Assembly: GCA_965200045.1 (NCBI GenBank)
Contig: OZ241330.1
Coordinates: 1,922,001 to 1,986,000 of the forward strand
DNA: 64,000 nt
Direction: 5' to 3'
From: Bin25 sp026709415
GTDB taxonomy: Bacteria; Bacteroidota; Bacteroidia; Flavobacteriales; Flavobacteriaceae
The notes under the pieces are model-generated. The model did not search any database. It saw only the letters and a program-made list of their open reading frames with translations, and was not told the DNA's origin. Shown piece by piece: positions 17,952 through 26,092 of this stretch. Made by a program: the position numbers and the translations under genes. Position 1 is the first letter of the stretch; every line of letters begins with the position of its first letter.

Positions 17952-18290
17952 ATGGATGACTATCAAAAAACTAAAAAAACATTAGAACAAAACGAGCCTG
18001 AAGTTTCGGAAGATGAGAGGATCATGGTCGCTAAAGCAATTCAAAATGAATTGGAAACTAAAAAAGAAGAAATTAAACTTCGAATCATTAAAATATGATC
18101 CTTGGTTATCCCTGCATCAATCATTATATGGCTGGGAATGGTGATTGTTTATTTTATTTGGTACTTATTTTTTCGCAGTCAATCAGAAAACGAAACATTC
18201 CATATTTTTTTATGGACATCCACTGCAGGAATGATGACCATACTAGCTTCGGTTCTAACTATAGGTAGTAAGAAAGAAAAACCCAAATGA
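17952..18290 (+). pseudogene. Candidate membrane toxin partner, interrupted by one in-frame TGA
   Basis: One continuous frame runs from ATG 17952 to TGA 18290 with a single internal TGA at 18096-18098. The first 48 codons encode a charged, probably helical segment (MDDYQKTKKTLEQNEPEVSE and onward). After the stop come two hydrophobic helices (IPASIIIWLGMVIVYFIWYL and WTSTAGMMTILASVLTI) and a basic tail GSKKEKPK. The gene follows the Panacea antitoxin by 6 bp. A toxin inactivated by a nonsense mutation while its antitoxin stays intact is a common decay route; expression of the second part from TTG 18102 cannot be excluded. Confidence 0.6.
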
Positions 18291-18299
18291 ATTGAAGTA

Positions 18300-18330
18300 C
18301 TACGATTTGAGGGATTGCCCGAAATCGTAG
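18300..18330. terminator. Inverted repeat after the toxin-antitoxin locus
   Basis: CTACGATTT (18300-18308) pairs with AAATCGTAG (18322-18330) over 9 bp with a 13-base loop. It lies just after the stop at 18290. There is no U-run. It resembles the hairpin at 13133-13164 (same CTACGA core). Confidence 0.4.
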
Positions 18331-18446
18331 CAATTAGGCCGCACCCGATCATCAGGAATATCAAGTGGAGTAAGCGTTACGATGGGACCACTCTAAAATG
18401 GTAACAGATGGGTGATTTGTAGATCATTCAATGGCTCTAGTATCTT

Positions 18447-18650
18447 TTGATATCGCATTGGATTATGTTTCATTTCACCCTGCCTTGTGTTATCCACAGT
18501 CCCATGCCAAAGCCCGAGCGATGGCATGGGAGAATTCAAGAAATCAAAGCCATCGGTCGAGGCTACCAAAAGTTCGAAAATTGGAGAGCAGCCATCCTGT
18601 TTTTTAATGACGGTTTCAAACTTTACCCACAATTTTTGTAGTAGAACCAA
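18447..18650 (+). pseudogene. C-terminal relic of an ISL3-family transposase
   Basis: The frame from about 18498 reads KPERWHGRIQEIKAIGRGYQ, then KFENWRAAILFFNDGFKLYP, matching the C-terminal end of ISL3-type transposases and the better-preserved relic at 31.2-32.35 kb (AERIHGKIQPIKTVARRYRK, then KFENCRSGVLFF). The upstream part is frameshifted and the rest of the element is missing. GTAGTAGAACC at 18640-18650 may be the decayed right terminal repeat. Confidence 0.7.
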
Positions 18651-18871
18651 TTTAAAGAACTCAAACCATTCGTATGAATTTCCTTATGGACGATACAAAA
18701 CAAAATCTAAGGAATGGGTTCATTGATTCGGTCTTTTTCCAATGCTTCAGAAAATGGAACTTATCATGGGATTGATTCCAAAAATTTCAACCCATGAATC
18801 AAAAAATGACTCAGTACTTTGGCATAAAATCTCTTCACCTTTAGGTGTTGATTATTATGAAACATTTCTAT

Positions 18872-18879
18872 TAATTTTG
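18872..18879 (+). promoter_or_regulatory. Probable promoter -7 box of the his operon
   Basis: TAATTTTG matches TAnnTTTG. A GTTG at 18847-18850 lies 21 bp upstream, the spacing expected for the Bacteroidota -33 box. The start of transcription would fall close to the leader peptide ATG at 18886. Confidence 0.5.
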
Positions 18880-18885
18880 CAGGCG

Positions 18886-18948
18886 ATGAAAACAAAAACT
18901 TTAATCCATCACCATTTTCTTATTATGTCAAGCGGTTTGCAAAATTGA
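18886..18948 (+). CDS. hisL: His operon leader peptide
   Basis: A 20-codon frame, MKTKTLIHHHFLIMSSGLQN, with three consecutive His codons (CAT CAC CAT, 18907-18915) placed just before an RNA hairpin system and 65 bp before hisG. This is the classic layout of a ribosome-mediated attenuator: shortage of charged His-tRNA stalls the ribosome at the His codons. The stop is TGA at 18946. The peptide has no other expected role. The His run, the position and the complementary RNA segments all agree. Confidence 0.85.
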   Translation: MKTKTLIHHHFLIMSSGLQN

Positions 18949-18987
18949 TATCATCATTCTTGCCAAATAAACAAATACCCGCTTGAC
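18927..18987 (+). promoter_or_regulatory. Antiterminator of the his attenuator
   Basis: GTCAAGCGG (18927-18935), inside the leader reading frame 12 bases after the last His codon, is perfectly complementary to CCGCTTGAC (18979-18987), which includes the 5' arm of the terminator. Pairing of these two segments would exclude the terminator hairpin. A ribosome stalled on the His codons would leave 18927-18935 free and favour read-through into hisG. Confidence 0.8.
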
Positions 18988-19003
18988 CATCAGCGGGTTT
19001 TTT
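18977..19003 (+). terminator. Intrinsic terminator of the his leader
   Basis: ACCCGC (18977-18982) pairs with GCGGGT (18993-18998) around a 10-base loop, followed by a run of T to 19003. It lies 11 bp before the hisG start and is the only strong GC-rich hairpin plus U-tract seen in the window. Confidence 0.85.
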
Positions 19004-19013
19004 ATTTAATCAT

Positions 19014-19865
19014 ATGATCAACATAGCTATACAAAAATCAGGAAGACTACATGAAGGCTCTCTAAAACTTTTAAAAAAATGTGGAATTGATCTGATCAGT
19101 GGTCAAAACCAATTAAAAGTGAAAGCTCAAGGGTTTGAACTCAATGCATTTTACCTAAGAAATAGTGATATTCCACAATATGTTCGAGATGGGGTGGTGG
19201 ATATTGGCATTATTGGTAGTAATTTGTTGACAGAAAAAGGAAATGACATTGAAATCATCAGTGAGTTGAGTTTTGCCAAATGTCGGGTCTCGATTGCCAT
19301 CCCAGAATCCAAAGAGTTTCAATCCATTCGAGATCTGGAGGGCATGAAAATCGCCACTTCATACCCCAATACACTCAAAGCGTTTCTCAAAAAAAACAAT
19401 ATATCGGCTCATTTACACATCATTAATGGCTCGGTGGAGATCGCCCCAAACATTGGCCTTTCCGATGCCATTTGTGATATTGTATCGAGTGGCAGCACCT
19501 TGTTTATGAATAATCTGAAAGAAGTGGCTACGATATTGGATTCTCAAGCCGTCATGGTCAAAGCACCCAAATTGACGGTTACAAAGAAAAATCTGGTCGA
19601 TAAACTGAACTTTAGAATTCAGACGGTCTTAAAGGCAGATCGTTATCGATATATTTTATGCAATGTCCCGAACGAAAAAATCCAAAAGGTCAGTTCCTTA
19701 TTACCTGTATTAAAAAGCCCTACGGTCTTGCCTTTACTCAGGGAAGGGTGGAGTTCACTTCACTCCGTGATCGATAAAGAAGATTTTTGGGACGTGATTG
19801 ATCAAATTAAAGAAGCGGGAGCTGAAGATATTTTGATTTGTCCCATTGAAAAAATGGTTCGTTAA
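19014..19865 (+). CDS. hisG: ATP phosphoribosyltransferase (long form)
   Basis: HisG condenses ATP with PRPP, the first and feedback-controlled step of histidine synthesis. At 283 residues it is the long form with a C-terminal ACT-like regulatory domain (from about residue 210, so HisZ is not needed). Motifs: IAIQKSGRLHEGSLKLLKKC at the start, KIATSYPNTLKAFL, and the PRPP loop AICDIVSSGSTLF. It is the first structural gene after the attenuator, and its stop overlaps the hisD ATG (TAATG). Confidence 0.97.
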   Translation: MINIAIQKSGRLHEGSLKLLKKCGIDLISGQNQLKVKAQGFELNAFYLRNSDIPQYVRDGVVDIGIIGSNLLTEKGNDIEIISELSFAKCRVSIAIPESKEFQSIRDLEGMKIATSYPNTLKAFLKKNNISAHLHIINGSVEIAPNIGLSDAICDIVSSGSTLFMNNLKEVATILDSQAVMVKAPKLTVTKKNLVDKLNFRIQTVLKADRYRYILCNVPNEKIQKVSSLLPVLKSPTVLPLLREGWSSLHSVIDKEDFWDVIDQIKEAGAEDILICPIEKMVR

Positions 19866-21169
19866 TGAAACGGTACAAAAACCCATCAAAAAATAAGTGG
19901 CGTGATCTTTGTCAAAGACCCTTAGTCCAACTCGATACTATTCAAAGTACGGTGAAAAAAGTATTTGATGAAGTAGAAAAGCATGGAGATAAAGCCGTTA
20001 AACAATACACTCAAAAATTTGATGGCGTAGCATTGGGTGCCATTGAAGTAGCCCAAGATGAGATTAAGCTAGCTTCTGATAAGATCAGTAATGAATTGAA
20101 AAATGCCATTGATTTAGCCAAGTCAAACATTACGAAATTCCATCGGGTTCAACGAAATAACAAAACTCAGGTCATCACCACAACACAAGGGGTCGATTGT
20201 TGGTTAGAACACCGGCCAATAGAAAAAGTTGGTATCTACATCCCAGGGGGAAGCGCGCCATTGTTTTCAACGGTGATGATGTTAGCCATTCCAGCAATCA
20301 TGGCTGGTTGTGAAGAAGTTGTTTTGTGTTCTCCACCAGATCAATACGGCAACTTATCAGATGTCATCCTCTACACAGCAGAGTGTTGTGATATTCATAA
20401 AATTTATAAAGTAGGAGGGATTCAGGCCATTGCCTCGATGGCACTTGGAACGGAAACCGTTCCAAAAGTGGATAAAATTTTTGGACCCGGCAATCAATTC
20501 GTTACGGCAGCCAAACAGTATCTCCAACATTATCAGGTGGCCATTGATCTTCCAGCAGGCCCCAGTGAAGTGCTGGTCATAGCGGATCAAAATGCCAATC
20601 CTGTTTTTGTAGCTTCCGATTTATTAGCTCAGGCTGAACATGGTCATGATAGTCAAGTGGTTTTGTTATCTGACGATATGGACTTCATAGAAAATGTCTT
20701 TGAAAAAGTTAAAAAGCAGACACAACATCTCCATAGAAAAGACATCATTGAAAAATCATTAAAAAACGGAATGACGATCTACTTCCCAGATTTGAATGAT
20801 GCGATTGAATTTTCGAATACTTACGCCCCTGAACATTTGATAATCGCCACTGAAAATGCAGATGCTTTATGCCAGAAAATCACCAATGCCGGTTCCGTAT
20901 TTATCGGACCTTACTCCCCTGAAAGCATTGGCGATTATGCCTCTGGCACAAACCATACCTTACCAACCAATGGATGGGCAAGACAATGCAGTGGAGTAAC
21001 AGTCCAAAGTTTTCAAAAGACCATTAGTTTTCAAAAAATTTCAGAAAAGGGATTATACCATATTGGACCATCCGTGGAATTATTAGCTGATGCTGAAGGT
21101 TTGGATGCCCATAAAAATGCCGTTTCCGTTCGATTAGATCATATGAAAAGTAAAAACTTGATTTCATGA
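19865..21169 (+). CDS. hisD: Histidinol dehydrogenase
   Basis: HisD performs the last two oxidations, histidinol to histidine, with NAD and zinc. It is 434 residues long, usual for the family. Motifs: VGIYIPGGSAPLFSTVMM, KVDKIFGPGNQFVTAAKQ, the DLPAGPSEVLVIAD region, DLLAQAEHGHDSQ (active-site and zinc region) and YAPEHLII. The start overlaps the hisG stop by one base and its stop overlaps the hisC start (ATGA). Confidence 0.97.
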   Translation: MKRYKNPSKNKWRDLCQRPLVQLDTIQSTVKKVFDEVEKHGDKAVKQYTQKFDGVALGAIEVAQDEIKLASDKISNELKNAIDLAKSNITKFHRVQRNNKTQVITTTQGVDCWLEHRPIEKVGIYIPGGSAPLFSTVMMLAIPAIMAGCEEVVLCSPPDQYGNLSDVILYTAECCDIHKIYKVGGIQAIASMALGTETVPKVDKIFGPGNQFVTAAKQYLQHYQVAIDLPAGPSEVLVIADQNANPVFVASDLLAQAEHGHDSQVVLLSDDMDFIENVFEKVKKQTQHLHRKDIIEKSLKNGMTIYFPDLNDAIEFSNTYAPEHLIIATENADALCQKITNAGSVFIGPYSPESIGDYASGTNHTLPTNGWARQCSGVTVQSFQKTISFQKISEKGLYHIGPSVELLADAEGLDAHKNAVSVRLDHMKSKNLIS

Positions 21170-22212
21170 GAGAAAGTGACATTTTGAATCTGGTACCAGA
21201 TCACATTAAAGATTTACAACCTTATCAATCGGCTCGGCATGAATTTGTTAGATCAAAGGCATCAACCGTATTTTTAGATGCTAATGAAAATCCTTTTGGT
21301 CAATACAATCGATATCCTGATCCTCAGCATATTGATTTAAAAAAAACTTTAGCAAATCTTTCAAAGGTCCCTCTAGATCAAATCATTATAGGGAATGGTA
21401 GTGGTGAAATTTTACGCTGGTTATGTTTGGCTTTTTGTAGCCCTAAAATAGATGGTATGATCACCATGCCACCAACATTTTCGTTATTTGGGTTATTGGC
21501 GAAAATGCTAGATCTGAAAAATATACAAATCCCCTTAACAAAAGGTGATTTTCAATTAGATATCGAAAACATATTATCTAAAGGTCAAGTTTCTAATCCT
21601 AAAATTATTTTTATTACCACACCTAATAATCCAACAGGCAATAGTTTTATTCAAAAAGATATTATGCGTATTTTAATGGATTTTAATGGTTTAGTGGTTT
21701 TAGATGAAGCATATGTTGAATTCACAGATCAACCTTCATTCGTATCTTATCTTGATGATTTTCCTTCATTGGTTGTCGTGAGGACGCTTTCCAAAGGACA
21801 AGGTTTAGCCGGTTCAAGAATCGGCGTGGCTTTTGCACATTCACAAATCATTGAAGTATTAAACAAAGTCAAACCACCCTATAATATCAGTACAGCAAAT
21901 CAATCAGCGGCCATTACTAGATTAAAAAATCAAAAGGAAATTGAGTTCCAAGTCAAGCAGATATTACAACAAAAAGCATGGTTGATGGATGAATTAAAAT
22001 CTGTTGATGTGATACATCATGTCTATCCGAGTGATGCCAATTTTGTGATGGTTAAAACCGATGATTCTGACAAACGTTACCATCAATTAATTGAACGGGG
22101 AATCGTTGTTAGAAACACATCGAGATATCTAAATTGTGAAAACACTTTGCGAATCACTATTGGTACAGAAAAAGAAAATCAGTTATTGATTAAAACCTTA
22201 AAGTCATTATAA
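21166..22212 (+). CDS. hisC: Histidinol-phosphate aminotransferase
   Basis: A PLP-dependent class I/II aminotransferase converting imidazole-acetol phosphate to histidinol phosphate. 348 residues. Motifs: FLDANENPFG at the N-terminus, IITTPNNPTGN-like FITTPNNPTGNSF, VLDEAYVEF, the PLP-binding Lys in RTLSKGQGLAGSRIG and the C-terminal RITIGTEKEN. The overlap with hisD is four bases. Confidence 0.96.
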   Translation: MRESDILNLVPDHIKDLQPYQSARHEFVRSKASTVFLDANENPFGQYNRYPDPQHIDLKKTLANLSKVPLDQIIIGNGSGEILRWLCLAFCSPKIDGMITMPPTFSLFGLLAKMLDLKNIQIPLTKGDFQLDIENILSKGQVSNPKIIFITTPNNPTGNSFIQKDIMRILMDFNGLVVLDEAYVEFTDQPSFVSYLDDFPSLVVVRTLSKGQGLAGSRIGVAFAHSQIIEVLNKVKPPYNISTANQSAAITRLKNQKEIEFQVKQILQQKAWLMDELKSVDVIHHVYPSDANFVMVKTDDSDKRYHQLIERGIVVRNTSRYLNCENTLRITIGTEKENQLLIKTLKSL

Positions 22213-22218
22213 AAAATC

Positions 22219-23349
22219 ATGAAAAAAGTACTGTTTATCGATAGAGATGGCACCTTAATTGTCGAACCAGGCGACCAGCAAGTCGATCGATGGGAAAAAT
22301 TTGAATTTTATCCCGGTGTGCTCCAGTATCTCCCTCGCATAGCTTCTGAATTAGATTATGAAATCGTCATGGTCACCAATCAAGATGGATTAGGTCGAAA
22401 AGAACATCCAGAAGAAAATTTTTGGCCTCTTCAAAATTTTATCATCCGTACTTTAAAAAGCCAAGAAGTTCATTTTTCAGAAATCTTTATTGACCGTACT
22501 TATCCAGAAGATCAAAAGGATACGAGAAAGCCAGGAACTGGTATGCTGACCCAGTACCTCAATAACCCTGACTATGATTTGTCAAGGTCCTTTGTGATTG
22601 GCGATCGATACACCGACATGGAGTTGGCCTACAACTTGAAAGCTAAAGGCATTTTTTTGAATAATAATCCCCATTTAGGAGCTGATGAAACAACCGTTGA
22701 TGATTTAGATTCTGTTATTGGTTTAACGACTCAACATTGGAAATTCATTTATCAATATTTAAAATCCATCGAACGGACCGTTCAAGTGACTCGAAAAACC
22801 AAGGAAACGGATATCCAATTGCGACTGAACTTGGACGGTGTTGGAAATTGTCACATCGATACCGGCATTGGTTTTTTTGATCATATGTTAGCTCAACTAT
22901 CTAGACACGGTCAAGTCGATATCAAACTACATGTTAAAGGGGACTTACATGTGGATGAACACCATACGATTGAAGATACCGCTATTGTTTTAGGAGAAGG
23001 GTTTTCAAAAGCCTTGGGAAATAAAATCGGTATCGAACGGTATGGATTTTGCTTACCGATGGATGATTCTTTAGCCCAAGTCGCCATCGATTTTGGTGGA
23101 AGGAGTTGGCTAGAGTGGGATGTTGCATTTAAAAGAGAGAAAATAGGACAAATGCCCACTGAAATGTTCAAACATTTTTTTAAATCATTTTGTGATGGTG
23201 CCAAAGCTAATTTGAATATCAAAGCTTCTGGAGAGAACGAACATCATAAAATTGAAGCCATTTATAAGGCTTTTGCTAAATCGATTAAGATGGCCATCAA
23301 CAGAGATCTTGATTCGACTGAAATCCCAACAACCAAAGGAACATTATAG
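22219..23349 (+). CDS. hisB: Bifunctional histidinol-phosphatase / imidazoleglycerol-phosphate dehydratase
   Basis: A fusion of an HAD phosphatase and IGP dehydratase. The N-terminal ~165 residues carry the HAD motif FIDRDGTLI (nucleophile Asp) and zinc-loop-like elements, ending FVIGDRYTDMELA. The C-terminal domain from about residue 185 has the IGPD signature IDTGIGFFDHMLAQLSRHGQ, DEHHTIEDTAIVLGE and ENEHHKIEAIYKAFAKS. 376 residues. It covers steps 6 and 8 of the pathway and lies 6 bp after hisC. Confidence 0.96.
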   Translation: MKKVLFIDRDGTLIVEPGDQQVDRWEKFEFYPGVLQYLPRIASELDYEIVMVTNQDGLGRKEHPEENFWPLQNFIIRTLKSQEVHFSEIFIDRTYPEDQKDTRKPGTGMLTQYLNNPDYDLSRSFVIGDRYTDMELAYNLKAKGIFLNNNPHLGADETTVDDLDSVIGLTTQHWKFIYQYLKSIERTVQVTRKTKETDIQLRLNLDGVGNCHIDTGIGFFDHMLAQLSRHGQVDIKLHVKGDLHVDEHHTIEDTAIVLGEGFSKALGNKIGIERYGFCLPMDDSLAQVAIDFGGRSWLEWDVAFKREKIGQMPTEMFKHFFKSFCDGAKANLNIKASGENEHHKIEAIYKAFAKSIKMAINRDLDSTEIPTTKGTL

Positions 23350-23351
23350 AC

Positions 23352-23933
23352 ATGAAAATCGTCATTGTCGATTATGGGGTTGGTAATATTCAAAGCTTAA
23401 AATTTGCCATTGAACGATTGGGCTATCAAGCTCGATTAACGGAAAGTTCAGAGGAGATTTTAAATGCTGATAAGGTATTTTTTCCGGGTGTCGGGGAGGC
23501 CAAAAATGCCATGGCCATGTTAAAAGATAAGGGATTGGACCAAACAGTAAGGCAATTGAAAGTACCAACCCTCGGTATTTGTCTTGGCATGCAGTTAATG
23601 TGTCAACAATCTGAAGAAGGCAATACTCAAGGTTTGGGATTATTGCCTTGTGTGGTCAAACGATTCGAAAGTAATCTCAAGGTCCCTCAAATTGGATGGA
23701 ATCATTTTGATTGGGTGAAGGGAGATTTATTCCAATCCCTTAAACCGACGGAATACATGTATTCTGTTCATAGTTACTATGTTCCATTGGGTGATTGGAC
23801 TATTGCATGCTCGGACTATGGAACGCCTTATAGCTCAGCATTACAAATTGATAATTTTTACGGGGTTCAATTTCATCCAGAAAAAAGTAGTTTTTCGGGA
23901 AGTCAGTTATTATTGAATTTTTTAAAGCTTTAA
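23352..23933 (+). CDS. hisH: Imidazole glycerol phosphate synthase, glutaminase subunit
   Basis: A class I glutamine amidotransferase that feeds ammonia to HisF. 193 residues. The nucleophile is the Cys in PTLGICLGMQLM, and the His-Glu of the triad is in VQFHPEKSS. The N-terminus IVDYGVGNIQSLKFAIERLG is typical. It lies 2 bp after hisB and 2 bp before hisA. Confidence 0.97.
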   Translation: MKIVIVDYGVGNIQSLKFAIERLGYQARLTESSEEILNADKVFFPGVGEAKNAMAMLKDKGLDQTVRQLKVPTLGICLGMQLMCQQSEEGNTQGLGLLPCVVKRFESNLKVPQIGWNHFDWVKGDLFQSLKPTEYMYSVHSYYVPLGDWTIACSDYGTPYSSALQIDNFYGVQFHPEKSSFSGSQLLLNFLKL

Positions 23934-23935
23934 CC

Positions 23936-24658
23936 ATGCGATTGATTCCAGCGATTGATATTATTGAAGGAAAATGTGTGCGATTAACTCAGGGGCAGTA
24001 CCATACAGTAAAAGTCTATCATGATAATCCCCTAGAAGTCGCCCTCGAATTTGAAAATCATGGTATCGAGTATCTGCACCTTGTTGATTTGGAGGGGGCT
24101 AAAGAAAGTAAGAGCGTCAATTTGAATGTTTTAGAAAAAATAGCTAGAAAAACAAACTTAAAAATTGATTTTGGAGGGGGAATGAAATCCAAAGAAAGTA
24201 TGGTTCAAGCTTTTTCTGCTGGTGCACATCAAGTCACCATCGGCAGTCTCGCCATCAAAAACGAATTATTGGTCGTGGATTTTTTAAAGGAATTTGGATC
24301 CCAACAAATCATCATCGGTGCTGATTACAAAAAGGGAAACATCGCGATCAATGGTTGGACCGAGAATACTCAAGAATCTATTTCATCGTTCATTCATCAA
24401 TGGACAGAATATGGAGCAAACTATTTTATTGCCACCAATATCCATCAAGATGGGACCCTCCGTGGCCCAGATTTTGATACGTATCAAACGATTCTTGAAC
24501 AATGGAACCCTTTTTTAATCGCATCGGGCGGTGTTTCTCATGTGAAAGATTTGCATCAACTAAAAAACATAGGCCTTGGAGGGGCGATCATTGGAAAAGC
24601 GTATTATGAAAAATGTATCTCATTAAATGAAATGGAGGACTTTATTTTATCTGGATAA
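23936..24658 (+). CDS. hisA: ProFAR isomerase
   Basis: HisA is a TIM-barrel Amadori isomerase. 240 residues with two half-barrel phosphate-binding repeats. The first catalytic Asp is in IPAIDIIEGKCVRLTQG, the second in the strand IIGADYKKGNIAINGW. Also typical are LHLVDLEGAKE, IDFGGGMKS and the C-terminal LIASGGVSHVKDL and GGAIIGKAYYE. It is homologous to the next gene, hisF. Confidence 0.96.
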   Translation: MRLIPAIDIIEGKCVRLTQGQYHTVKVYHDNPLEVALEFENHGIEYLHLVDLEGAKESKSVNLNVLEKIARKTNLKIDFGGGMKSKESMVQAFSAGAHQVTIGSLAIKNELLVVDFLKEFGSQQIIIGADYKKGNIAINGWTENTQESISSFIHQWTEYGANYFIATNIHQDGTLRGPDFDTYQTILEQWNPFLIASGGVSHVKDLHQLKNIGLGGAIIGKAYYEKCISLNEMEDFILSG

Positions 24659-24660
24659 TC

Positions 24661-25449
24661 ATGCTCACCAAAAGAATCATTCCTTGTTTGGATATCAAAG
24701 ACAATCGAACGGTCAAAGGAGTTAATTTTTTAGACCTCAGAGATGCAGGAGATCCTGTCGAATTGGCTTCTCGATACGCCAAATATGGGGCCGATGAATT
24801 GGTTTTTTTAGATATTACAGCCACTCATGAAAAAAGAAAAACCTTAGCCGAATTAGTTTTGAAAGTAGCCCAACAAATTGATATTCCGTTTACGGTCGGT
24901 GGTGGCATATCTTCTATTGAAGATGTGTCTGTTTTATTGCAAAATGGCGCGGATAAGGTTTCGATTAATTCAGCAGTGGTTAAAAATCCTCCATTAATCA
25001 ATGATTTAGTTGATCGTTTTGGCAGTCAATGCATTGTGGTGGCTGTAGATGCTAAAAAAATTGAAGATCAGTGGAAAGTTCATTTAGTCGGGGGAAAGGT
25101 ACCCACTCCTGTGGATTTGTTTGAATGGGTTTCAGAAGCCACTGATCGGGGAGCCGGAGAAATTTTATTTACATCCATGAATCACGATGGAACCAAAGCT
25201 GGTTTTGCCAATGAAGCGCTGGCTACCATGTCAAAACTCATCAACATCCCCATTATTGCATCTGGAGGCGCTGGAAACATTCATCATTTTATCGAGGTCT
25301 TTAAAAAGGGAAAAGCTGATGCGGCGCTTGCGGCTAGTGTCTTTCATTATAAGGAAATACCCATTGGCTATTTAAAAGAAAAATTATCAGAAAAAGGAAT
25401 TCCTATTCGCTTAGTAACCAAAGAAACGATTCAACGTTCCATAAAATGA
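24661..25449 (+). CDS. hisF: Imidazole glycerol phosphate synthase, cyclase subunit
   Basis: HisF is a TIM barrel that uses ammonia from HisH to close the imidazole ring and release AICAR. 262 residues. Catalytic Asp residues are in RIIPCLDIKDNRTVKGVNF and VVAVDAKKIE. Other motifs are ELVFLDITATHEKRK, FTVGGGISS and IASGGAGN. Its stop overlaps the start of hisIE (ATGA). A few extra residues at the C-terminus are not unusual. Confidence 0.97.
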   Translation: MLTKRIIPCLDIKDNRTVKGVNFLDLRDAGDPVELASRYAKYGADELVFLDITATHEKRKTLAELVLKVAQQIDIPFTVGGGISSIEDVSVLLQNGADKVSINSAVVKNPPLINDLVDRFGSQCIVVAVDAKKIEDQWKVHLVGGKVPTPVDLFEWVSEATDRGAGEILFTSMNHDGTKAGFANEALATMSKLINIPIIASGGAGNIHHFIEVFKKGKADAALAASVFHYKEIPIGYLKEKLSEKGIPIRLVTKETIQRSIK

Positions 25450-26084
25450 AAAAAAACATAATCAACTTTGATATTAATCAAATCAATTACTCAAAAGATG
25501 TGACCGGATTGATTCCCGCGATCATTCAAGACGATGAAACTTTAAAAGTTCTGATGCTCGGTTATATGAATTCGGAGGCATTGAGTCAAACCATAAAAAC
25601 GGGCCAGGTGACTTTCTTTAGTCGAAGCAAACAACGTTTGTGGACCAAAGGAGAAGAAAGTGGCAACTTTTTACTTTTAAAGGATATCCTATTAGATTGT
25701 GATTCTGATAGCTTATTAATTAAAGTCAATCCTCAAGGACCAACTTGTCATAAAGGAGATGATACTTGTTGGAATGAAAAAAATATTGTAACCTACGGAT
25801 TTCTTTCACAATTAGAAGGTATTATCCAATCTCGATTCATCGAAAATCCCAAAGGAAGTTATATTTCTCGTTTGGCACAAAAAGGAATGAATTCCATAGC
25901 TCAAAAAGTTGGTGAAGAAGCCAATGAAACCATCATCGCTGCCATTTCAGAAAGTGATGAACAATTGGCGAATGAATGTGCCGACTTATTATTTCATTTA
26001 TTGATTTTGCTGAAAAAGCGAAATTTGAACTTCCAAGACATCGATTTAGTTTTAAAAAAAAGACACCATCAATCAATAACATAA
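25446..26084 (+). CDS. hisIE: Bifunctional phosphoribosyl-AMP cyclohydrolase / phosphoribosyl-ATP pyrophosphatase
   Basis: A HisI-HisE fusion covering steps 2 and 3. The HisI half (about residues 1-115) has MLGYMNSEALSQTIKTGQVT, FFSRSKQRLWTKGEESGN and the metal-binding CDSDSLL and CHKGDDTCW. The HisE half has SYISRLAQKGMNSIAQKVGE and the EANETIIAA helix. 212 residues. It is the last gene of the his operon, giving the order hisG-D-C-B-H-A-F-IE with no gap above 6 bp. Confidence 0.96.
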   Translation: MKKNIINFDINQINYSKDVTGLIPAIIQDDETLKVLMLGYMNSEALSQTIKTGQVTFFSRSKQRLWTKGEESGNFLLLKDILLDCDSDSLLIKVNPQGPTCHKGDDTCWNEKNIVTYGFLSQLEGIIQSRFIENPKGSYISRLAQKGMNSIAQKVGEEANETIIAAISESDEQLANECADLLFHLLILLKKRNLNFQDIDLVLKKRHHQSIT

Positions 26085-26092
26085 AAAATAAT

